Source of the DNA: Chloroflexota bacterium
GTDB lineage: Bacteria > Chloroflexota > Anaerolineae > Aggregatilineales > UBA2796
NCBI GenBank assembly: GCA_021325095.1
Contig: JAJPHV010000042.1
Location: forward strand, 1-36,949
Direction: 5' to 3'
DNA length: 36,949 nucleotides
Below, one piece after another: positions 1-7,712 of this stretch (its first letter is position 1; the number at the start of each line of letters is the position of its first letter). The translations under genes and the position numbers were made by a program. The notes beneath the pieces were generated by a model that ran no database searches, was not told where the DNA came from, and saw only the letters and a program-made list of their open reading frames with translations.

Positions 1-78
1 CCGGATGCCTGACGGCGACGTTCCGTTCGGGCGGTCAGGCGTTAACGTGGCCCGTTGGGGCGAGCGTAGCCTGAGAAG

Positions 79-98
79 CTCCCCGGTTTACCGGGGAG
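79..98 (-). terminator. Hairpin spanning the stop codon of the E1-alpha gene
   Basis: Perfect 8-bp stem (CTCCCCGG at 79-86, CCGGGGAG at 91-98) with loop TTTA at 87-90. The TAA stop codon of the minus-strand gene (88-90) lies in the loop. There is no T-tract after it on the minus strand, so it may be a factor-dependent terminator or a 3'-end stabiliser. A second, weaker inverted repeat (GCCTGAC at 7-13, GTCAGGC at 34-40) lies further downstream. Confidence 0.5.
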
Positions 99-1134
99 AG
101 TGATCACACAAATGGTCGTACAGTGTGTCGAGGCCGGGGCCGGGCGCTTGCTCGGCCAGCCGTGTGGCCTGATCAACTTCCGCCCGGACTGCGGCGCGCA
201 TCTCTTCCAGCGCTGTTGCGTCGATCAGGTGGTGCGCTAAGGTGTAATCGGCCAGGCGCTTGATCGGGTCGCGCCGCCACCAGTCGCTGACTTCTTCTTC
301 TGTCCGGTATTTCAAATCGTTGTCGGCGTTGGAGTGGGGCCGCAAGCGGTAGGTCTTGAATTCCAGCAGCGTCGGCCCACCGCCGGATCGCGCCCGGTTG
401 AGCGCCGCCGACGCCACCTCGTAGACCGCAAAGATGTCGTTGCCGTCGGCGATCACGCCCGGCATATTGTAGCCTGCTGCCTTGATCGCTACGTCCGCGA
501 CGGGCACTTCACGGCTGTGGGGTGTCGAGATGGCGTACTGGTTGTTCTCGCACACAAACACGACAGGCAACTGGTGTATCCCGGCGAAACTGATCGCCTC
601 GTGCCATGCGCCTTCGGCAGTCGCGCCTTCGCCAAACAGCGACAGCGCGGCGATGTTCGTCTCGCCCTTGATGGTAAAGGCCAGCGCCAGCCCCACCGCG
701 TGGACGATCTGGCTGCCTACCGAACTTGAACCGCTGACGATACGCAGTTTGCGACTGCTGAAATGCCCGAACATCTGCCGACCGCCGCTGGCCGGGTCGT
801 CGCGTTTGCCCATCGCGTGCAGCAGCATGTCGAGCGGCGTCTGGCCCATCGCCATTGCCAGGGCCATGTCACGGTAATAGGGCACGACGTAATCCACGCC
901 GACGTTGATCGCCCAGGCGCAGCCGAACTGAATGGCCTCGTGGCCCGCCGAGGTGATAACGAAGTGCGCTTTGCCCTGCCGGCTCAACAGCCACAGCCGG
1001 TCATCGACCTCGCGCGCCAGCAGCATCCCGCGCAGCGCCGCGATCACCTGGTCCGGCGAGAGACCAACCGCCTCGTGTGGGGGAACGCCAACACCAGGTT
1101 GTCGCTGCGTCACTGTCTCATTCTGAGTGGTCAT
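88..1134 (-). CDS. Branched-chain 2-oxoacid dehydrogenase E1 component, alpha subunit
   Basis: Thiamine-diphosphate-dependent E1-alpha of a 2-oxoacid dehydrogenase complex, which decarboxylates a branched-chain 2-oxoacid and passes the acyl group to lipoyl-E2. At 348 aa it has the usual length. The TPP/Mg motif reads GEGATAEG and continues about 25 residues later to ENNQYAIST. GEG rather than GDG, the GRQM...HFSSRKL segment and the RPHSNADNDLKYR loop all favour the branched-chain (bkd) type over pyruvate dehydrogenase. The cytosolic enzyme needs an E1-beta partner, which is not in the window; it could lie beyond position 1, but the hairpin directly after the stop argues against tight coupling. 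The ATG start has no obvious Shine-Dalgarno. It is divergent from the aminotransferase, which would make sense if both act on branched-chain or related oxoacids (inference). Confidence 0.9.
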   Translation of the reverse strand: MTTQNETVTQRQPGVGVPPHEAVGLSPDQVIAALRGMLLAREVDDRLWLLSRQGKAHFVITSAGHEAIQFGCAWAINVGVDYVVPYYRDMALAMAMGQTPLDMLLHAMGKRDDPASGGRQMFGHFSSRKLRIVSGSSSVGSQIVHAVGLALAFTIKGETNIAALSLFGEGATAEGAWHEAISFAGIHQLPVVFVCENNQYAISTPHSREVPVADVAIKAAGYNMPGVIADGNDIFAVYEVASAALNRARSGGGPTLLEFKTYRLRPHSNADNDLKYRTEEEVSDWWRRDPIKRLADYTLAHHLIDATALEEMRAAVRAEVDQATRLAEQAPGPGLDTLYDHLCDHSPR

Positions 1135-1205
1135 TTTGCGTCATTGGGCAGAAAGTAATCTTTGGGTATGAAAAGTCGCCACCGAGAAGCCGAGATTTTG
1201 AAAAC

Positions 1206-1214
1206 ATTGTAACA
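1206..1214 (-). promoter_or_regulatory. Candidate extended -10 promoter for the E1-alpha gene
   Basis: On the minus strand this reads TGT-TACAAT, an extended -10 with 5/6 match to TATAAT. The -35 position 17 bp upstream is poor (TTGGTC). Transcription would start near 1199, giving a leader of about 65 nt. It lies in the 118-bp gap between two divergent genes. I see no equally good box for the plus-strand aminotransferase. Confidence 0.4.
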
Positions 1215-1252
1215 TAGCTGGTAGTGCTGACCAATTCCGACGAACATAAGCT

Positions 1253-2377
1253 ATGGCGGAAATACGCTACGATTTGAATACGGGTTATCCCCACCTTTCG
1301 GTCATCCCGCGCGATGCGCTGGCGCGGCTGTCGAATGAATTGATCTGCGCCAACCGGGGCTTGCAGTACGGCGGCGACCTGAAAGGGGTGCTCTTCGGAC
1401 GGGAGGCCGTAGCGAATTTCTTGCAGCGCCACACGGACAGCGCAGTGCAGCCCTCCGATCTGATACTGACCAGCGGATCGCTGCAAGGCATCGACATCGC
1501 CTGCCGCGCGCTGTGCATCCCCGGCGACGTGGTAGCCGTCGAAAGCCCCACTTTTTTCTTCGCCATCTCGATCCTGCGCATGAGCCACGTCAAAGTCATC
1601 GGTGTGCCGATGACGCCGGAAGGCATCGACCTGGACGCGCTGGACGCGCTGGCGGAGAAATATGGCGCGCGGCTGCGGATGCTCTACACCATGCAGACCT
1701 ACCAGAATCCCACGGGACTCTGTACGGCGGCGGCCCACCGCGAAAAGCTGGTGGCGCTGGCGAAGCGTCGCCAATTCGCCATCCTCGAAGACACGGCCTA
1801 TCAGTTCTTGCACTATGGGCCGCCGCCGCCGCCCATGCTGCGCCACTTCGACCCTGGCGGCGGAACAGTTATCACGGTTGGCACGTTCTCGAAGATTATC
1901 GCGCCATCGCTGAGGCAGGGCTGGTTGTGGTCAACGCGGGAGCAGACTCAGCTTTTCGCCACCTATAAAGCGGATGCCAGCGCCAGCCTGTTGACGACAG
2001 AAATCCTGTCCGAATACTTGAAGCAGGAAGACATCGACGCGCAGATCGCCTTCTTGCAGGACACCTATCGCCGCCGCCGCGATAAGATGGTGGAGGCGCT
2101 CAAGCAGTATTTGCCCGATGGGGCGGAGTGGATAGCGCCGCAGGGTGGCTTTTTCGTCTGGATTGTGCTGCCGCCGCACCTGTCCGCCACCGAACTGCGA
2201 GCGTTGACTCAGGCACAGGGTATGGATTTCATGCCCGGACAGATCAGCTTCGCTGGGGAAACAGCGGATCGCTACGTGCGGCTGTGCTTTACCTATGCCG
2301 AAGAGGAGGCGCTCGATGCAGGTATCGCTGTACTGGGCGCGTGCCTGAAAGAACATGAAAAGCAGGTTGCCCGGTGA
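1253..2377 (+). CDS. PLP-dependent aminotransferase, class I/II (2-aminoadipate/MocR-catalytic-domain type)
   Basis: Fold-type I aminotransferase of 374 aa. The internal-aldimine lysine is K214 in GTFSKIIAPSLRQGW; upstream are the YQNPTG segment (cofactor Asn) and ILEDTAYQF (Asp to the pyridine nitrogen). The substrate-carboxylate arginine is expected in RYVRLCF near the C-terminus. Sequence style is that of the LysN / 2-aminoadipate transaminase group and of the catalytic half of MocR regulators, but no N-terminal winged helix is present, so this is an enzyme and not a regulator. The substrate cannot be told from sequence; 2-aminoadipate, aromatic or branched-chain amino acids are possible. 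The start ATG lacks a clear Shine-Dalgarno. The downstream Dam-like gene follows 33 bp later on the same strand. Confidence 0.88.
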   Translation: MAEIRYDLNTGYPHLSVIPRDALARLSNELICANRGLQYGGDLKGVLFGREAVANFLQRHTDSAVQPSDLILTSGSLQGIDIACRALCIPGDVVAVESPTFFFAISILRMSHVKVIGVPMTPEGIDLDALDALAEKYGARLRMLYTMQTYQNPTGLCTAAAHREKLVALAKRRQFAILEDTAYQFLHYGPPPPPMLRHFDPGGGTVITVGTFSKIIAPSLRQGWLWSTREQTQLFATYKADASASLLTTEILSEYLKQEDIDAQIAFLQDTYRRRRDKMVEALKQYLPDGAEWIAPQGGFFVWIVLPPHLSATELRALTQAQGMDFMPGQISFAGETADRYVRLCFTYAEEEALDAGIAVLGACLKEHEKQVAR

Positions 2378-2410
2378 AGTACCCGCTGGTAGCAGATGGG
2401 AGCAGTCGCA

Positions 2411-3379
2411 ATGAAACAACTGACGCTCTTCGATTTGGAACCGCTGTCCATGGAGGACTCGAACCGCAAATCGGCCAGGTCCTCCAACAAGCAAAACGGC
2501 GCGCGATGGTTCGTTCCGCCGGACATTGTGGTGGCGACGGTGGAATTGATGGGGGCGATTGACCTCGACCCGAACAGCAACAGCAAGTCGCTGCCCAACG
2601 TCCCGGCCAAACAATACTTCACCGCTGAAGACAACGGCCTCCAGCGTCCCTGGGGGCCAAAGCGGCGCATATTCCTGAATCCGCCGCCCTCACGCACTAC
2701 GGAGGCGTGGATCAACAAGGTTTGCAACGAGTACGAGGCCGGGAACATCAGCGAGGCCGTCGTGCTGGTGCGTGCCGAGGTGGACAGCGAATGGTGGCAG
2801 CGCCTGACCGCTTACCCGGTGTGCTTCATTCACCGCAAGCTGCGTTTCGGCGGGCGCGGGCAGCGCGTAGCCTACGCGCTGGCAGTGGCCTATCTTGGCC
2901 CCAATCTGGCGGGTTTCGCAGAAGCCTTCAACGAACTGGGGACGATCTACGTGCCGTTCAAACGCAAGGCACTGCCCACTGTCCCACAGATAAAGCAGCA
3001 CGGGCGCTACATCCTGAGCGTAAATTACAGTGCGTGCTACCTGACCATCGCCAACCCAACCTGGGATGCCCGCAATCTTTCGCAGGATCAGGAATGGCTG
3101 CGCCGGAACATCCTGGACGTGCCGGGCATTTTGCCGAGCCGCTACAGCGCGATCAGCAAGAGCGCCGAGGGCACGGCCAAGCTGGTATTCAGCTTCAAGA
3201 AGGGTGAGGGCGAAAGCGTCGTCAGGCAGATCGAAGCGCTGCTTGAAGGGCCGCGCACCAGGCCCAAGAAGCCAGAAGCACCCAAAGCAGCGCGTAGCAG
3301 GCCTGAACCTGCCAAACCCGCCCAGACCAAGACGGCCAAGCCGGGCAAGAAGGTGGCCGCGAAGGGCAAGCGCCGGTAG
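2411..3379 (+). CDS. Phage-type Dam (DNA N6-adenine methyltransferase-like) protein with altered NPPY motif and basic tail
   Basis: 322 aa. Residues about 25-190 match the pattern of phage Dam-type adenine methyltransferases: WFVPPDIV, DLDPNS, AKQYFTAEDNGL, FLNPPPS, then EAVVLV and DSEWWQRL. The catalytic DPPY/NPPY-type motif reads NPPPS, so the aromatic residue that normally stacks on the flipped adenine is proline; activity is therefore uncertain. The last ~50 residues are a low-complexity Pro/Ala/Lys tail (PKKPEAPKAA ... KGKRR) that looks like a nonspecific DNA-binding extension. The start is set at 2411 because GGGAG lies 8 nt upstream; an in-frame ATG at 2396 has no such site. No other phage genes or a restriction partner lie nearby, so it is an orphan. 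It converges on the RCK gene with a 20-bp gap. Confidence 0.72.
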   Translation: MKQLTLFDLEPLSMEDSNRKSARSSNKQNGARWFVPPDIVVATVELMGAIDLDPNSNSKSLPNVPAKQYFTAEDNGLQRPWGPKRRIFLNPPPSRTTEAWINKVCNEYEAGNISEAVVLVRAEVDSEWWQRLTAYPVCFIHRKLRFGGRGQRVAYALAVAYLGPNLAGFAEAFNELGTIYVPFKRKALPTVPQIKQHGRYILSVNYSACYLTIANPTWDARNLSQDQEWLRRNILDVPGILPSRYSAISKSAEGTAKLVFSFKKGEGESVVRQIEALLEGPRTRPKKPEAPKAARSRPEPAKPAQTKTAKPGKKVAAKGKRR

Positions 3380-3399
3380 TTCTGCATCAGGCGTTCAAA

Positions 3400-4554
3400 T
3401 TATCCCTTGCTGCGATTGCGTGCCACAATGTCCGTGATGCGATGATGCTGGGCGAAGATGACCAGCGTGTCCCCGGCACACACTTTAACATTGTGCGCCG
3501 GATGGACATTGACCCTGTCGCCGTTCCCGTGCAGCACGATGTCGATCTGGTTACTGTCTTGAAGAGCCTCGATGGTCTCACCGTCCAGGAACGAGCCTGG
3601 TGCAACTTGCAGGCGGATCATGCTGTAGTCCGTGTCGCCTACCGTGAGTGTCTGCGTGATCTCGATGTTGAGGGCCGACGCCGCAAAGGCCGGAGCCGCC
3701 AGATCGGAGGCGCTCAGGACAGCTTCGACATTCATGAAACGCCGAATCTGTGCGGTGAACTGGTTATCCCACATACGGACGACGATCCGAACGTCAGGAT
3801 TCAGGTCGCGCGCCCGCATAGTCACTTCCAGGTTGAGGTGATCGTTGGAGGTACAGACGATGAAGGCCTGGGCGTGACGCAGCCCGGCGCTCTTCATCGT
3901 GTCCGGCAGGCGGCCATCGGCGGCGATCAGCGGCACTTTCAAGCGGCGCAGTTCGGCCTCCGATTCAGGTTTCAGGGCGCTGTCGATGGCGACCACTTCC
4001 AGCCCCATCGATACCAGGGAGCGGATCACCCGCAGGCCGAGATGGCCCGCGCCCATCACGATCACGTGGTTGCGATACGTTGAAGCCACAGCTTCCTCCC
4101 ACGCATTGCGGCGTTCGCTGCGATCAAAGAACAGGCGCACGAAATCTACGGCTCCGCGCCCTACGATGTAGATGCCGATCAGCGGCATGATGTACCAGAA
4201 CGCGACCAGTTGAGGTTGTGGCGGCGCGTCGCCCGGGGCCTGGAAGAACATCAACATGACCATCAGGTAGGGCAAATCGATGTACGGCAGACGCGGATAG
4301 CCTGCCAGCACCAGGAGTTCGCCGTAGAGGTAGCCGCCGACCAGCGTCGCCAGCAAAAAGACGACGATGGACCGCCGAAATTCGCGCCAGAGCGCCGAAC
4401 TGTCGCGGTACAACGCGCGGATAGTGCGCCACCAGCGGTTAACGCGACGTGATGGAATCAGCAGTTGGGTGCGTGGCAATGTGATTTCCCTGATCGATCC
4501 GCTTTCTTCCGCGCGTCTTGTCCTGACCGCGCGTATCTCTGGTATCATTGACAT
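3400..4554 (-). CDS. Two-TM RCK (TrkA-N/TrkA-C) protein, K+ channel-like but without a canonical filter
   Basis: 384 aa. Residues about 62-83 and 116-143 are hydrophobic helices flanking a region where a K+ channel would carry its pore helix and TVGYG filter; here it reads MVMLMFFQAPGDAPPQPQ, with no GYG or GFG. Residues 162-285 form a Rossmann RCK-N domain with GAGHLG (168-173) and an acidic residue (D191) after beta2, expected to bind NAD(H) or a nucleotide. Residues about 305-370 are an RCK-C domain ending GDTLVIFAQHHRI. It is probably membrane-bound and ligand-gated, with ion selectivity unknown. ATG at 4554; a second in-frame ATG lies two codons later. The divergent glycine-rich gene starts 38 bp away, and its likely promoter overlaps this start codon. 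Confidence 0.8.
   Translation of the reverse strand: MSMIPEIRAVRTRRAEESGSIREITLPRTQLLIPSRRVNRWWRTIRALYRDSSALWREFRRSIVVFLLATLVGGYLYGELLVLAGYPRLPYIDLPYLMVMLMFFQAPGDAPPQPQLVAFWYIMPLIGIYIVGRGAVDFVRLFFDRSERRNAWEEAVASTYRNHVIVMGAGHLGLRVIRSLVSMGLEVVAIDSALKPESEAELRRLKVPLIAADGRLPDTMKSAGLRHAQAFIVCTSNDHLNLEVTMRARDLNPDVRIVVRMWDNQFTAQIRRFMNVEAVLSASDLAAPAFAASALNIEITQTLTVGDTDYSMIRLQVAPGSFLDGETIEALQDSNQIDIVLHGNGDRVNVHPAHNVKVCAGDTLVIFAQHHRITDIVARNRSKG
4540..4548 (+). promoter_or_regulatory. Candidate extended -10 promoter for the glycine-rich protein gene
   Basis: TGG-TATCAT, an extended -10 with 5/6 match to TATAAT. A weak TTGTCC lies upstream with a 19-bp spacer. The expected transcript start (~4555) gives a leader of about 38 nt. 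The box lies over the first codons of the divergent RCK gene, so the two genes may interfere with each other. Confidence 0.4.
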
Positions 4555-4592
4555 CTTAGGGTATAGCGCGAAACTTTATCAGGAGCAAAGTA

Positions 4593-5348
4593 ATGCCCGG
4601 CAGACATTCGGGAAGCTCGAATCTCGGCGGCAGCTTCAGCGGCGGTGGTAATTGGGGTGGTGGCAACTGGGGTGGCGGCTGGCGTCCGCGCGGCCCCTGG
4701 AACCCCGGCCCCTACTATGGTGGCGGCGGTAGCGGTTTTGGCTGGCTACTGCTCGGCCTGCTGCCCTGGCTGTTTGGGCCGCGTTTTGGGCGGGGCGGTG
4801 GCTTCGGCTGCGGCGGTTTTGGCTGTTTCATTTTCCTGTGCCTGTTCCTGGTGTGTGTGGTGTCCGGCGGCCTGGGTTCACTGCGTGGCCTGGGCGGCAA
4901 CTATTATGACGGCGACGGCCCGGTCTACAACCCCTACTATGGCGGCGGAACAGGGCTGTCCAGCGAACCACCGCAGGTACAGACGCAAACGGCGCTCGAC
5001 CTGCGCGAACTGCACGAAGCGCTGGACAGCAAAATCGCGCAGTGGCAGAACCAGCTTGCCACCGACGAGTATCACTCGATTTCCGGCGCTGAAGCCGGGC
5101 TGACCAAAGACAACAACACCAAAGAAGTGATCTACGGCAAGTGCGGGCAGGCGTTGTACGTCTTCGTGGTGCTGCGCACCCGGCCCGACACCGGCCCCGC
5201 CGACGGCGAAGGCTACGCCTACACAACCGCCAATTCGCCGGGGTCTTGCCGCCCACCGGCCTACGCAGTGTACGACAGCGAGGACGTGGGCGGCGGCTGG
5301 TGGTTCGTGACGCTTAAATCGCAGCCTGACGCCAATATTGGGCGCTGA
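4593..5348 (+). CDS. Glycine-rich membrane protein of unknown function
   Basis: 251 aa, not recognised as a named family. Residues 1-50 are a Gly/Trp/Asn-rich repeat (SGGGNWGGGNWGGGW). Next come a hydrophobic stretch (GFGWLLLGLLPWLFG), a Gly/Phe/Cys-rich turn with FGCGGFGCF, and a strong TM segment (FIFLCLFLVCVVSGGLG). The C-terminal ~120 residues are soluble, beginning ALDLRELHEALDSKIAQWQNQL, with a C-rich beta-like region to the end. The topology suggests a membrane-anchored, probably outward-facing domain. The start is well supported by AGGAGCAAAGTA before ATG. The 3' end overlaps the reading frame of the decayed domain at 5342-5728. Confidence 0.72.
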   Translation: MPGRHSGSSNLGGSFSGGGNWGGGNWGGGWRPRGPWNPGPYYGGGGSGFGWLLLGLLPWLFGPRFGRGGGFGCGGFGCFIFLCLFLVCVVSGGLGSLRGLGGNYYDGDGPVYNPYYGGGTGLSSEPPQVQTQTALDLRELHEALDSKIAQWQNQLATDEYHSISGAEAGLTKDNNTKEVIYGKCGQALYVFVVLRTRPDTGPADGEGYAYTTANSPGSCRPPAYAVYDSEDVGGGWWFVTLKSQPDANIGR

Positions 5349-5728
5349 GGTTGGCCTCATCGCGGATCATTGTGCCAAAAGGTCGTTCCCTGGCCGTAGC
5401 GCTCCCCGGACAGACTATCCATCTGCGCCAGTAGTGGCACGCGGTGGCTCCCGTAGATCGTGGCTACACGCTGTTCGTCCACGTCCTGGATCGGGCGGAG
5501 CACATCATCGCACAGCAGGGCGTTCAACCCTTCGGCGGGCGCTACCCGACCAACGTCTGGGCTGTTGGCGAGCCGATTACCCTGGATTTCGCGCTGACCA
5601 TCCCGGCGGACGCTGCGCCTGGCCCCTACACTTGGCGCGTCGGCGCGTACAGCTTCCCGTCGCTCGAACGGCTTCCGGTCACTCAGGACGGCCAGCAGCC
5701 GGAAGATCGGCGAGCGGTGTTGCACTGA
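5342..5728 (+). pseudogene. Decayed C-terminal beta domain of a glycosyltransferase-like protein, with in-frame stop
   Basis: One reading frame reads through LAVALPGQTIHLRQ, a TAG at 5432-5434, then WHAVAPVDRGYTLFVHVLD, GRYPTNVWAVGEPI, APGPYTWRVGAY and ends at a TGA (5726-5728). This is the pattern of the beta-sandwich domain found at the C-terminus of Chloroflexota PMT-type glycosyltransferases, where the position of the TAG is usually the Tyr of an LYW motif. No start codon or membrane part is present. The intact gene on the opposite strand, ending at 5736, carries the same type of domain. I read this as the remnant of a second glycosyltransferase that was truncated and then acquired a stop. 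A short real ORF starting from GTG at 5444 is possible but less likely. Confidence 0.6.
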
Positions 5729-5735
5729 AGCCGGG

Positions 5736-7712
5736 TCAGTTTGTAACAGCGATCTTCCCCAACAAGAGAAAGGGCAACGTCTGGTTAGTGGCGCGATCAA
5801 AGTGGGGCAAGCCCTGCGGCTGACCATCCTGCTCGAATCGATACATGCCCGTGACCAGCGCATATTCCCCGGCGGGCAGATCAGCCGGGATTATCAGCTT
5901 GTAAGGGCGGCCTACGACGACCTCGCCCGGTTTGGCCCACTGGCTGGTCGGCCAATATGGTTCCGTCGGCAAGAGGTCAACCGACACGATTTTGCTCCTG
6001 TAATCCGGGGAAACCAACTGGACAAATCCCTGGTAATCGCCTGTGGGGCGCTTCGTCGTTTCCCAATAGAGGACAACCTCTATTTCACCACCCGGCTTCA
6101 CATTGCGCCCAGGCTGCACGTCATAGCCCATCAGATTGATCTCGCCGTTGATATTCCCGCTGCCCTCAGAATACGACGACCAATCCATCGTATGGAAGGA
6201 CATCTGCGTAATGTCGTCATAAAACACCTGTGGCCCAAGATGGTGATCGGTAAGCTGCCTCAACTGCGGAAAGAATCCCCAGGGGCCGCCGACTGCCATC
6301 ATCTTGGGCCTCGTGGTCAGGATGTCGTGCAAAAATTGGCGGCGCATCTGGTAGATGTCGGAAGCCTGCTCGATCATCATATTGCCCGGATGGATGACCC
6401 GGCTGCAGGGCTTGTAATCCGTGAAGTAGAAGATGGAGATCGTTTCATTCCAGCCCAGCAAACAGTCCTCCCTGCTCAGGTGAGAGGTCAGGAAGGTAAT
6501 GCTCTGCTGATAGTCTGAGCGTTGAGCCGTCTGTTTGCCGTGAGGAAGGCTGGGCGGATACGGCAGCGGGCGCAGCAGCGGAATCGCCAGGAGAAGGCCC
6601 GCCGCGACAAAGGTGACCTGCATCAGCCTCCGGCGAAGTGCCGTTTCCCAGGCCATCACGAACAGGACGGCCAGCGGCGCAAAGACGTGAAAGAAGTAGC
6701 GCATATGCAGTGCCAACCCGACAGCCGAATCGAGAAAGGCCAGAATGCACCAGAGCGCCAGCGCAAACAGTAGAGCGGTTCGCCGCTGCCGCAACAACCA
6801 GACAAAACTGGCCGCTGCGCCGAGAATCAGTGCGCTCAGGTAAGGCAGAGTCTCCGGCAAAAAAATAGTCCTGAAGAATTCCAGGCGCTCCTGAATGGCC
6901 GAGTAGAGGGGTGACGTATTGGCCGCCGCAGACGCTACCCCTGTATAGACAAAATTCACAGCAATGGCAATGTACAGCATCTCGTTGAGTGTGCCTAGCG
7001 CAGCAAAGTACAGGCAAACCAGCGCGATGACTATCAGGCAGGCCCCCAGGAAAAGCATTGCTCTTCGCCATGAATGGCTGAACAAATACACGATCCAGAG
7101 CAAGGCCGGGAGCTCGATCACGACGGAGGGCTTGGTCATGACTGCCATGCCGACCAGCAGTCCGCCCGCGACAACCCACCAGCGGATCGAAGACAACTTT
7201 TCAGACTGGCGAATCGCGCAGGCTAACCCCAACGCGGTCAGGATGGCAGATAGAGAACTGACGTTGACGCCTACTCTGATGGCGTAGGCCGTCGCAAAAT
7301 AGCCCGCCAGAGCGGCTGCAAGTGCGGCGCTCTTTCGGGATCGGGTAAAGGCCCATCCCAGATAGGCAACGGCGCAGATAAACAGAAGGCAAAAGAAGAA
7401 AGAATGCACCTTCGCCGCCAGCACCGTGCTCCCGAATATCCATACGAAGGGAACCCCGAGCAGGGCAATGCCCGGCGCTTGATGATCGACAAACGTCAGG
7501 TAGATGTTGCGCCCCAAAGCCATCTGCTTGATGAGTGGCATGTACAGCCCTTCGTCCATCGTCAGGCCCACGCCAAACAGCGACAGAAGGTTGTATACGG
7601 TGAGGGCCACAGTGAAAGCCAGCGTGACAGCCCACAGTGTCGTTGGGAAAGACGCGATTGCCAACCGGCTCGGCAGCGCGGCAGGTCTTGATAGATCGGC
7701 CCGGTTCGTCAT
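5736..7712 (-). CDS. PMT/ArnT-type membrane glycosyltransferase (GT-C fold) with C-terminal beta domain
   Basis: 658 aa. It has about 10-12 hydrophobic segments in residues 20-400, with the acidic pair in the first extracytoplasmic loop (GVGLTMDEGLYM) that acts as catalytic acid/base site in the ArnT/PMT family, and VDHQAPG just after. It would transfer a sugar from a polyprenyl-phosphate donor on the outer face of the membrane. The last ~130 residues form a soluble beta-rich domain (KPGGEIEVVLYWETTKR, PTSQWAKPGEVVVGRPY, LPAGEYALVTGMYRF). The start is taken as the ATG at 7712, which overlaps the TGA of the upstream gene as ATGA, a sign of translational coupling; an ATG 54 bp further upstream would extend into that gene. 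Acceptor unknown. Confidence 0.82.
   Translation of the reverse strand: MTNRADLSRPAALPSRLAIASFPTTLWAVTLAFTVALTVYNLLSLFGVGLTMDEGLYMPLIKQMALGRNIYLTFVDHQAPGIALLGVPFVWIFGSTVLAAKVHSFFFCLLFICAVAYLGWAFTRSRKSAALAAALAGYFATAYAIRVGVNVSSLSAILTALGLACAIRQSEKLSSIRWWVVAGGLLVGMAVMTKPSVVIELPALLWIVYLFSHSWRRAMLFLGACLIVIALVCLYFAALGTLNEMLYIAIAVNFVYTGVASAAANTSPLYSAIQERLEFFRTIFLPETLPYLSALILGAAASFVWLLRQRRTALLFALALWCILAFLDSAVGLALHMRYFFHVFAPLAVLFVMAWETALRRRLMQVTFVAAGLLLAIPLLRPLPYPPSLPHGKQTAQRSDYQQSITFLTSHLSREDCLLGWNETISIFYFTDYKPCSRVIHPGNMMIEQASDIYQMRRQFLHDILTTRPKMMAVGGPWGFFPQLRQLTDHHLGPQVFYDDITQMSFHTMDWSSYSEGSGNINGEINLMGYDVQPGRNVKPGGEIEVVLYWETTKRPTGDYQGFVQLVSPDYRSKIVSVDLLPTEPYWPTSQWAKPGEVVVGRPYKLIIPADLPAGEYALVTGMYRFEQDGQPQGLPHFDRATNQTLPFLLLGKIAVTN

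Noticed and set aside
4548..4579. TTGACA at 4548 as a -35 for the glycine-rich gene
   Set aside because: The best -10-like sequence is 20 bp away and poor; the extended -10 at 4540 fits better.
5338..5823. 161-codon plus-strand ORF in the same region as the decayed domain
   Set aside because: Arg/Pro-rich and unlike any protein pattern; it is a shadow of the degraded frame.
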